Below, one piece after another: positions 9,910 to 16,654 of a stretch of DNA of 64,000 bases (position 1 is its first letter; the number at the start of each line of letters is the position of its first letter). The notes under the pieces were generated by a model that saw only the letters and a list, made by a program, of their open reading frames with translations, did no database searches and was not told the origin of the DNA. The position numbers were made by a program, and so were the translations under genes. Origin of the DNA: Dyadobacter sp. (GTDB lineage: Bacteria > Bacteroidota > Bacteroidia > Cytophagales > Spirosomataceae); contig NZ_JAGIAS010000003.1 of NCBI RefSeq assembly GCF_017744695.1, positions 1-64,000 on the forward strand, given 5' to 3'.

Positions 9910-10404
9910 ATGCAGTTTTATTCAGAACGTTTACGCTACGAAAAATTCACCCGCGACCATTTCGAAGACTATTTCCGACTTGTCTCGCAGCAAGATGTAA
10001 TGCTATACATCAGTGGCACTGCGCTCGACGCAGAAGGCGCCCGCAATAGGTTTGAAAGATCACTTCGTGCCGACGGCCAGCAAAGCGACATGGGTTTTGT
10101 CGCTGTTTACGAACAAGCCAGCGATTTGTATATTGGTTTAGGCAAAATAGTCCCCTTCGAGGACGGTTTCACGGAGATTGGCTACGCATTGCTACCCGAA
10201 TTCTGGGGGAAAGGCTACGCATCTGAAATCACCGGTCGGCTCATCGCCTATGCACGCGAATGCGGCAATATCGAATCACTCCTCGCGCTGGTAGAACCGG
10301 AAAATCAAGCTTCCATTAACGTGCTCACCAAGCAGCAATTCCGCTTTTTCCGGGAAATAGCCGAAGGTGATGTCGTGCGGCATGATTACATTCTGGATTT
10401 GTAG
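9910..10404 (+). CDS. GNAT family N-acetyltransferase (RimJ/RimL-like)
   Basis: 164 residues that match the RimJ/RimL-type acetyltransferase layout. They begin with SERLRYEKFTRDHFEDYF and have the central IGYALLPEFWGKGYASEI segment, where GKGYA is the acetyl-CoA pyrophosphate-binding loop. ENQASINVLTKQQF is the usual ending. The acceptor could be a protein N terminus or a small molecule and cannot be predicted. It is a single gene on the plus strand. Confidence 0.85.
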   Translation: MQFYSERLRYEKFTRDHFEDYFRLVSQQDVMLYISGTALDAEGARNRFERSLRADGQQSDMGFVAVYEQASDLYIGLGKIVPFEDGFTEIGYALLPEFWGKGYASEITGRLIAYARECGNIESLLALVEPENQASINVLTKQQFRFFREIAEGDVVRHDYILDL

Positions 10405-10593
10405 CAAAGCACATGAGTCCCGCACAAAAACCATTCTGCCGGTTGGTAAATAAGAGACGAACGTGCGATAATCAGCCCGCCGCCGGTTGAAAAGTCATGC
10501 GCTTTCTGACTTGTGCGAGCACTTAATTCTCGCGAATATGCGTGTACCTTTTAAAAACGCATATGATTAATTATGAAAAAGCTTGCAAGAAAT

Positions 10594-10666
10594 GCCCTGT
10601 TATGGTGCGGGAACGACGAAAGTCCCCGGATGCGGATTGCGTGCATAAAGGCGCCTAAGACAGGGC
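10594..10666 (+). ncRNA. Candidate structured leader RNA, copy 1
   Basis: Closing arms GCCCTGT (10594-10600) and ACAGGGC (10660-10666) are exact complements with a 59-nt interior. Inside, GGTGC (10604-10608) can pair with GCGCC (10651-10655, one G-U). This encloses two hairpins: GGGA/TCCC (10609-10612 / 10623-10626) and ATGC/GCAT (10630-10633 / 10643-10646). Four T follow the closing arm. The preferred ATG of the small downstream protein is 29 nt further on. The same geometry recurs at 43328-43410 with different bases. Folding was done by hand, and the class is not recognised. Confidence 0.45.
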
Positions 10667-10695
10667 TTTTATCAACACCTTTAAACGCAATAAGT

Positions 10696-10935
10696 ATGAA
10701 CACACTACTAACCCCTGCCGGCTCGGAAGATCCGGTTTGTATGGCCTACGGCCGCGAAGTGAAAGCGTTGTTGAATGTTAGCGATCCGGTATCGTGGACA
10801 CAGGACCTTTGGACGATTTATACTGGTTTTATGTTAGCGCAAAAGGAACTCGGCTATGATCCGCACATTGCCGATACCTTTTGCTCATTCAAAGAGCTAC
10901 TGTTTTTCTTTGAAAGAGTCAAAGAAATCTCCTGA
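10696..10935 (+). CDS. Small uncharacterised protein behind structured leader, copy 1
   Basis: 79 residues from ATG 10696. The frame is open from ATG 10573, but those extra 41 codons would cover the structured leader and read as improbable protein, so I prefer the internal start. The protein is rich in aromatic residues (SWTQDLWTIYTGFML and ELLFFFERVKEI) and probably helical. No signal peptide or known domain is seen. Its leader architecture and size parallel the 83-residue gene at 43439, but the two proteins are not clearly alignable. A strong terminator follows at 10974, so leader, gene and terminator form a complete monocistronic unit. Confidence 0.55.
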   Translation: MNTLLTPAGSEDPVCMAYGREVKALLNVSDPVSWTQDLWTIYTGFMLAQKELGYDPHIADTFCSFKELLFFFERVKEIS

Positions 10936-10973
10936 CGGTAATTGGAAATGAATTGGTACGGAAAGACGATCAT

Positions 10974-10999
10974 GGAGAGGCAAATACCTCTCCTTTTTT
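10974..10999 (+). terminator. Intrinsic terminator after the small gene
   Basis: A perfect 7-bp stem GGAGAGG (10974-10980) and CCTCTCC (10987-10993) with a 6-nt loop, followed by six T. It lies 39 bp after the stop codon of the small protein. Confidence 0.85.
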
Positions 11000-11089
11000 A
11001 TTCTAATTGGCATAGTTGTTTCTGGTTGCTAATTCAAGTCCAAACCACACTTACCACACATGCGGAGAAATTGACACCAAGCGATTGGA

Positions 11090-11944
11090 CTAGTTTTCTC
11101 CCAAAAACTCCTGCACGAGTGTCGCTGTGATCTCAGGCTGCCTGCTACCGGCTTTCGCGGTGCAAATCTCGCCGAGCAATGCACCATGCACTCCCGGCAG
11201 TACTACCAGTTCCGCCTTCGGAATCAGCTTGGAGATTTCAACAATGTGCTCGGTTTTAATCACATCTTTGTCGCCAGTCATGATCAACGCGGGTGCTTGT
11301 ATGCGCTTGAGGTCGCTTTGGGGCCAATCGGCAAAGGTTCGGCGGCGTTCGCGGTCTTTGTTGAACATCGTTTGCAAACCCTTGGGATCCGGATTGACTT
11401 TGAGGTAATACTCTTTCAACGGCCCAGGCATATTATCGAGCGAAGCATTGTCCATCATTTCAAAAAAACCGTCGATCATTCCGGCGCGGGTGTAGTTGGA
11501 AGCTACGACGATGATCTTGCCAATCAGTTCCGGATGGCGGCCGGCGAGCTGCATGGTGGTACAGCCCCCGTCGCTGAAACCAAGGACATTGGCCTTCTCC
11601 ACTTTCAAATGCCGGAGCAATGCGGCCACGTCGTCGGCATCCTGTTGAAACGACTCGGGCGCGTCGCGGTCGCTGGTGCGGCCATGCGCTTGCAATTCCA
11701 CGGCGATGATTTTGCTGAAAGCCGCCAGCTTGGGCAGGATGTTGCCAAAAGTCGTTTCGATCGTCGAACCGCCGCCATGAATGAGTACCAGCGGGATATT
11801 ACCTTCCCCATAGATCTCATAATACATTTTCAGCCCGTTCACGGGCGCATAACCGGTTGTTTTAGCTTGTTCCATACGAGTTTGCTGTGCTTGAACGGAT
11901 AAATTCAGCATTGCGCCGAGCAATGCAACGACCAGCGCTTTCAT
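11090..11944 (-). CDS. Secreted alpha/beta hydrolase
   Basis: 284 residues with a signal peptide (about 1-19). It shows PLVLIHGGGSTIE (oxyanion), the nucleophile elbow GFSDGGCT, the acid region MTGDKDVIK and the late VLPGVHGALL with the catalytic His. This is a standard alpha/beta hydrolase of the haloperoxidase/esterase group. Its ATG overlaps the stop of the AHSA1 gene as ATGA (11941-11944). It is therefore the third gene of an ArsR/AHSA1/hydrolase operon and presumably under the ArsR repressor. The substrate is unknown. Confidence 0.82.
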   Translation of the reverse strand: MKALVVALLGAMLNLSVQAQQTRMEQAKTTGYAPVNGLKMYYEIYGEGNIPLVLIHGGGSTIETTFGNILPKLAAFSKIIAVELQAHGRTSDRDAPESFQQDADDVAALLRHLKVEKANVLGFSDGGCTTMQLAGRHPELIGKIIVVASNYTRAGMIDGFFEMMDNASLDNMPGPLKEYYLKVNPDPKGLQTMFNKDRERRRTFADWPQSDLKRIQAPALIMTGDKDVIKTEHIVEISKLIPKAELVVLPGVHGALLGEICTAKAGSRQPEITATLVQEFLGEN

Positions 11945-12411
11945 GACTGCCTGACGGCCTTCCTGCCTTCCAGATACACCGAGAGCTTTTCGACATTCTG
12001 TTTCAAACCTTCGGCCGCATTGTTCGATTTCACGATGCGGATCAACTGCTCTGCCGATTCAAAAAGCATGTGCCAGCGCAGAAACGTTTCATCGCCCTGT
12101 GCTTCAAACTCTACCGTGGTTACGAAGTTGGGTGCAAAATGCTGGTATACAATCCTTTTTAAGGGGATAACTTCCTTGAATATACTCCTGTTCTGGTAAT
12201 CTTTTCCATCGGGACCGTGCATCACTAGTTCCCAAACACCGCCCGGCACGAGGTCCATTGTCGTGATCGTGTTCGTGAAACCATTTGGCCCCCACCATTT
12301 GGCAATATGCTCCGGCTGGGTCCACACCTCCCACACCAGTTCTACCGGTGCATTCAGTTTACGGGTAATGATCAGTTCACGGTCGTGCGTGCTGCTTTTT
12401 TCATTTTCCAT
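11941..12411 (-). CDS. SRPBCC / AHSA1-type START-like domain protein, module 1
   Basis: 156 residues. The opening RKLNAPVELVWEVWTQPEHIAKWWGP and the following GGVWELVMHGPDGKDYQNR are typical of the AHSA1 (activator of Hsp90 ATPase homolog 1-like) branch of the START/Bet v 1 fold. This branch forms a ligand-binding cavity. It overlaps the ArsR gene by 11 bp and the hydrolase by 4 bp. ArsR plus AHSA1 pairs are common in bacteria, but the ligand is generally unknown. A second such pair is at 30758-31610. Confidence 0.88.
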   Translation of the reverse strand: MENEKSSTHDRELIITRKLNAPVELVWEVWTQPEHIAKWWGPNGFTNTITTMDLVPGGVWELVMHGPDGKDYQNRSIFKEVIPLKRIVYQHFAPNFVTTVEFEAQGDETFLRWHMLFESAEQLIRIVKSNNAAEGLKQNVEKLSVYLEGRKAVRQS

Positions 12412-12733
12412 ATCGCTCTTTTTTTAGTTGTTCCAAATAGCTTTCCAATGAATCCAGTTTACTTTCCCAATGCTTTTTGTACTGATCCAGCCAGACAGAC
12501 ACCTCGCTCAGGCTGTCGAGCCGTGCTTCGCAAATGTGGTCCCGGCCTTCTTTCCGGATAAAGATCAGCCCGCAATCGCTCAGGATTTTGACATGCAGCG
12601 AAATCGCCTGACGCGTCACATCAAACTGCTCGGCAATGGCATTTACATTCTGGGGTTGCTCGGCCAGCATACCGATAATCGCTCTGCGCGTCGGATCGGC
12701 AATGGCCTGGTATACATCTCTTCGTGCTCTCAT
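12401..12733 (-). CDS. ArsR-family winged-helix repressor, module 1
   Basis: 110 residues from ATG 12733; a TTG start 9 bp earlier is less likely. It has the ArsR winged-helix pattern VYQAIADPTRRAIIGML, NVNAIAEQFDVTRQAISLHVKIL (recognition helix), then GLIFIRKEGRDHICEA (wing). There are no Cys or His metal sites of the ArsR/SmtB sensors, so it is not an obvious metal sensor. It is the first gene of the operon with AHSA1 and the hydrolase. Two operator-like repeats sit directly in front of its ATG, which suggests autoregulation. Confidence 0.9.
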   Translation of the reverse strand: MRARRDVYQAIADPTRRAIIGMLAEQPQNVNAIAEQFDVTRQAISLHVKILSDCGLIFIRKEGRDHICEARLDSLSEVSVWLDQYKKHWESKLDSLESYLEQLKKERYGK

Positions 12734-12738
12734 AACAT

Positions 12739-12780
12739 GCAAGTATTTGCTTGCAAATATATATGCAAGTATTTACTTGC
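12739..12780. promoter_or_regulatory. Tandem ArsR operator, module 1
   Basis: Two copies of a 16-bp palindrome-like site: GCAAGTATTTGCTTGC (12739-12754) and GCAAGTATTTACTTGC (12765-12780), 26 bp apart. The second is a perfect inverted repeat with 7-bp arms. They begin 6 bp upstream of the ArsR ATG. The same motif, with T/A swaps, fronts the second ArsR gene at 31615-31658. Confidence 0.8.
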
Positions 12781-12948
12781 GCAATATTTATTTGTTAATT
12801 TTGAAGTCTCGAAAAAAGGGCTTCAATTTGTCGCACCCGCCCCCTGCGAATGTCCTTTTTAGGGAGCATGCATGACGGTGCAAGTCCATACTTTTGCATC
12901 AGTCAACAATCTAAAATCAAGTCCAATCACCTTTTAAATCTTTTAGCT

Positions 12949-13377
12949 ATGCCCAAAATCAATCCTTACCTCAACTTCGACGGAACTGCGGAAGAGGCAT
13001 TCAATTTTTACAAATCCGTTTTCGGCGGCGAATTCCAGGGTGTTCACAGAATGGACGGCGCCCCGGGAACTGAAAATCTGCCAGAAAATGAGCGAAACCG
13101 GATCATGCATATCGCATTGCCAGTGGGTGATGAGTTGCTGATGGCGTCCGACATCATGCCTTCCATGGGCCATACCCTTGCCGTAGGTAATAACAACTAT
13201 GTTTCTATCTTCACCGACAGCCGCGCGCAGGCCGATGAGTACTTCAATGGCCTGTCGGCAGGCGGTACCATCGAAATGCCGATGGAAGACCAGTTCTGGG
13301 GCGATTATTTCGGTGCTTTCCGGGATAAGTACGGCGTAAACTGGATGATCAACTTCCCTGCGCAACAAGGCGCATAA
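12949..13377 (+). CDS. VOC-fold protein, PhnB/YjdN-like
   Basis: 142 residues from ATG 12949; the longer open frame from 12850 adds non-conserved residues. INPYLNFDGTAEEAFNFYKSVFGGE at the start and WGDYFGAFRDKYGVNWMINF at the end are the hallmarks of the PhnB-like branch of the glyoxalase/bleomycin-resistance (VOC) superfamily. The enzymatic function of this branch is mostly undefined. A paralog is at 23308. A strong terminator follows. Confidence 0.85.
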   Translation: MPKINPYLNFDGTAEEAFNFYKSVFGGEFQGVHRMDGAPGTENLPENERNRIMHIALPVGDELLMASDIMPSMGHTLAVGNNNYVSIFTDSRAQADEYFNGLSAGGTIEMPMEDQFWGDYFGAFRDKYGVNWMINFPAQQGA

Positions 13378-13395
13378 TGTACAGTTGTAATGACG

Positions 13396-13429
13396 AAAGG
13401 CCGGTCCGAATGTTCGGATCGGCCTTTTT
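13396..13429 (+). terminator. Intrinsic terminator after the VOC gene
   Basis: Fifteen-base arms 13396-13410 and 13413-13427 pair with one G-U exception (AAAGGCCGG to CGGCCTTT, loop TG). They are followed by more T. The hairpin is 18 bp after the VOC stop codon. The A-rich left side could also serve the opposite strand. Confidence 0.85.
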
Positions 13430-13580
13430 CTATTGAAATCCCCTCCGCTACTTCCCTGGTTTCCCTTTTGGTGTAGTACCGTTGTACAAAAACGATCCAA
13501 TCGTTCTCGCACGCGGGAATGCGCACGTCAGGCGCGAGGCCTACATTATCGATGCGAAATTAATCCACGCGCTCGCCTGA

Positions 13581-14993
13581 CTATTCTTTGTGCTGTGCAA
13601 ACATCCATTCCATGATTCCCTCCTTACGCACATTATCCCAGATCCCATGGCCGGCAAACTCGTATTCCGTGTACTTCGGGTTACCGCCGGCTTTGCGGAT
13701 CGCAGCGATCATATCGCGTGAATGCGATACCGGCGCCAGCTTGTCGCGGGCGCCGTGAAAGGCCCAAATCGGCACATTCACAAGCTTCGGAGCATATTTC
13801 GGTTCGCCTCCTCCACAAATAGGCACTGCCGCTGCGAACATTTCGGGATGAGCGCTGATAAAGTGCCACGACCCATAACCACCTCCGGAAACACCGAGGA
13901 CGCAAATGCGTTTATTGTCAATCGGCAGGCGGCCTTGCAGCTGCCTGATCGTCCGGAAGACCAGCGAATCCACACTTGCGTTACCATAAGCGCCACTGAA
14001 ACCCATTCCCTGAGGGCATTGCGGCATAAAAATGAAGGCAGGATACCGGGTTCTGTTACCCTCTTCCATCAGAAAAGGGGCAGGATCCGCCGACAGTTGC
14101 CGGATGTTGTCCCTGCCATGCGCACCACCGTGATGCAGGCACACGATCAGCGGATATCGCTTGGCCGAATCATAATCGAGCGGTTTGAGTAGGCGATACC
14201 CGAGCGAGTCCCCGCTTTTATCTACAAAATGATAGGATTCCATGGCCTTCGAGTGGCGCAATTCGGTAGCCGAAGGTTTGTACGGCATACTATACCTAAA
14301 TGCTTCCACCGAAAAGTTAAACCCCAAAAACAGCAGCCCGAGGAATGCCGCCAGCTTTATCAATGCGGGAAGGGTTTGGGCGGGCTTGTTATCGCTAACC
14401 GTCAATCGCTTGTCTTCCTGGCGAAAATGGACAACAAAGCAAACCGGCGCGAGAATGCCGAAAAGCGCAACCCACCTGCTAGCCTTGTCGAGCAGTAATT
14501 TGGTACTACCTTCACCTACCTGAAAGTAGAGAAAGAATATAACCGCCTGCAAAAGCGAGACGAATACCGTCAGGATACCGCCCAGCCGCAACCATCGCTT
14601 CTCGCCTGCTTTTGTAAATATCAGGCTTAACCCCCAAAGCGCAGCCGTTCCGAAAAGAGTGAAAGCCACGGCATGGTAATGTTCCTGATAGAACACCCGC
14701 AGTTCGCGGTTCAGGATCAATGCATAATGGAAAAACACAGCCAGAACCGAAACCAGGCACGCGACCGCAGCCAGCCGGTAACCATTATGCCGAAGGTAGC
14801 GAATCGCCGCCCCATTGGTTACCGCGATCACCCCAAGGGCCAGCCAAATCCAGGTATTGAATGATTCCAGGCCCATCAACGCAGACCCAATAACCAGCAA
14901 CGCCACGGACTGGATCACCGAAATAATGATCAGAATTGACAGAAAGAAAATAATAAAGGAATAAAAATCCTTACTGAGCGGCTTGGTATTCAT
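13581..14993 (-). CDS. Membrane-anchored alpha/beta hydrolase (prolyl-oligopeptidase/esterase-like)
   Basis: 470 residues in two parts. The N-terminal ~235 residues form about six hydrophobic helices with short loops. The C-terminal part is a serine hydrolase: PLIVCLHHGGAHG (oxyanion), FMPQCPQG, nucleophile elbow GVSGGGYGS, HGARDKLAPV (acid) and FAGHGIWD (His). The catalytic part resembles the PHB-depolymerase/phospholipase-carboxylesterase group. It is likely displayed on the outer face of the inner membrane. A polytopic domain fused to such an esterase is unusual. The substrate is unknown. It is divergent from the TlpA-like gene. Confidence 0.75.
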   Translation of the reverse strand: MNTKPLSKDFYSFIIFFLSILIIISVIQSVALLVIGSALMGLESFNTWIWLALGVIAVTNGAAIRYLRHNGYRLAAVACLVSVLAVFFHYALILNRELRVFYQEHYHAVAFTLFGTAALWGLSLIFTKAGEKRWLRLGGILTVFVSLLQAVIFFLYFQVGEGSTKLLLDKASRWVALFGILAPVCFVVHFRQEDKRLTVSDNKPAQTLPALIKLAAFLGLLFLGFNFSVEAFRYSMPYKPSATELRHSKAMESYHFVDKSGDSLGYRLLKPLDYDSAKRYPLIVCLHHGGAHGRDNIRQLSADPAPFLMEEGNRTRYPAFIFMPQCPQGMGFSGAYGNASVDSLVFRTIRQLQGRLPIDNKRICVLGVSGGGYGSWHFISAHPEMFAAAVPICGGGEPKYAPKLVNVPIWAFHGARDKLAPVSHSRDMIAAIRKAGGNPKYTEYEFAGHGIWDNVRKEGIMEWMFAQHKE

Positions 14994-15213
14994 CGGAGCA
15001 GTCGTTAGGGTGAAGGATTAATTTTAGGTATACCAATAAAGAAAATCTCCTTAAGGATTTCTTACCCTGTTACACAACCGGCCGCGCCTGCTTGTGGATG
15101 GCAGTTCGATTAATACAAATAATTAATGGAACGACAACAATTCGCCAATCAATAGCGTAACTTGATTAAATGCTTGTTCTCAAGAAATCCTACATTTAAA
15201 ACTTGCTGGCGCT

Positions 15214-16641
15214 ATGAAAAACTCCGGTGTTAAAATATTTACATTGATTTTAATAACCACCTATTTCCTGGCTCCGAAAGTCATGTCGCAAGCGGCACCT
15301 TCCCGTACACCCATTGATTACTTTACCAATTTCAACAAGTTTACCCAAATCGACCTGAATGAAGACTCAGCGTTATTCTGCATTCAGAAATTAGCCTCGA
15401 ATAAAAAAGCGATCCAGTCGATGCAAAGTCTGATGCACAATTTCTACGCTCAAATCGTGGTAGACCGCTCGTTTCTTCCGGAAACCGACAGTGCGGTAGT
15501 CAAAGAACACCAACGGAAACACGATTTTAATAAAAACCTACTGATCAAGATCATGGAGGATAGCAGCAAGGTGCTGACTCAAACATTTAACACGCTTTAT
15601 CTGTATTCAAAAATTGAAGATGCCGCAGGAAACAATGCCCAGTTGGCCCGTCTCACGAACCAATTCATTCAAGAAGAATTGTCGGATTCCGATATCTATT
15701 CCAACCGCGCCGGGCGATATGGATTGATGATTTATGGAAAGATCAATTCCATACCCGAATTGAAACCGTTATCCGAAAAGCTTTTCCGGGTTTTATACAA
15801 TTATCTTGAAAAAGGGCAGATACCAGCCTTAGAAAATCCTGACCGGTTTAAGTCAGAGGAGCGGGCATGGTACAGATACCTTTATGCCTATTCCAATTAT
15901 ATCCAGTCGGAAAAGGAAACTGATTTTAACAGCAAGAAAGAATATCTCAAAAAAGCATTCGATTACAGTCCCGACCTGGCCGATGTTAATCATATGTCAG
16001 CGTATTTCTATGATATGCATTTTATACTGGAAAAAGAAAAAGGCTCATTCCGCGAGGAATATCTTACATTTCTGACCGACCAGGCTACAAATCAGAATGA
16101 CGTGCTTTCCATTTTGCTGCAAATCACATTACAGCAGCCGGAATATAAAGAACGACTTAAAACAGCTTATGTTAAAGTAAAAGGCAGCGAAGCAAATTTT
16201 GGAAAATACTGGATGCAAAACGTAAATCAGCATGCCAAAGCGGCCCCTCCTATTTCGTTATCGATGCTTGACAAATCGAAATTTTCGAGCAAAGCCGGAG
16301 CAGGCAAATGGCTGTTAGTCGATTTTTGGGGAACATGGTGCGGACCGTGCCGGGCAGAGCACCCCGATATGCAGAAATTCTTTGATTCGACCGTCAAAAC
16401 CAACGCCGATAAAATCACTTTTCTGACCATCGCCTGCCGAGATACCGAGGAAAAAGTAACGGATTACATGGCCGAAAAAAAATTTTCGTTCCCCGTTGCC
16501 ATGTCGGACAATCAAATCGAAAAAACTTACAAAGTGGCCGGTTACCCGACCAAGCTCCTCGTGACGCCGGAAGGGAACTACCTTATCGTTCCTTTCGGGG
16601 CGGATTGGATCAGCTTTGTGAAGCACTACACCGATCTCTGA
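15214..16641 (+). CDS. TlpA-like periplasmic thioredoxin-fold protein with long N-terminal helical domain
   Basis: 475 residues with a signal peptide (about 1-25). About 300 helical residues have no recognised domain. A thioredoxin/TlpA domain runs from about 350 to 475: WLLVDFWGTWCGPCRAEHPDM with the active pair C376-G-P-C379, and the cis-Pro segment VAGYPTKLLVTPEG. Bacteroidota encode many such proteins, which act as periplasmic disulfide reductases with family-specific N-terminal domains. It is convergent with the vWA gene, with 13 bp between. The partner is unknown. Confidence 0.82.
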   Translation: MKNSGVKIFTLILITTYFLAPKVMSQAAPSRTPIDYFTNFNKFTQIDLNEDSALFCIQKLASNKKAIQSMQSLMHNFYAQIVVDRSFLPETDSAVVKEHQRKHDFNKNLLIKIMEDSSKVLTQTFNTLYLYSKIEDAAGNNAQLARLTNQFIQEELSDSDIYSNRAGRYGLMIYGKINSIPELKPLSEKLFRVLYNYLEKGQIPALENPDRFKSEERAWYRYLYAYSNYIQSEKETDFNSKKEYLKKAFDYSPDLADVNHMSAYFYDMHFILEKEKGSFREEYLTFLTDQATNQNDVLSILLQITLQQPEYKERLKTAYVKVKGSEANFGKYWMQNVNQHAKAAPPISLSMLDKSKFSSKAGAGKWLLVDFWGTWCGPCRAEHPDMQKFFDSTVKTNADKITFLTIACRDTEEKVTDYMAEKKFSFPVAMSDNQIEKTYKVAGYPTKLLVTPEGNYLIVPFGADWISFVKHYTDL

Positions 16642-16654
16642 CGGCTCCATAGCC

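Noticed and set aside
10573..10695. Upstream ATG for the small protein at 10696
   Set aside because: The 41 extra residues have no protein-like character and coincide with the structured leader. Not fully excluded.
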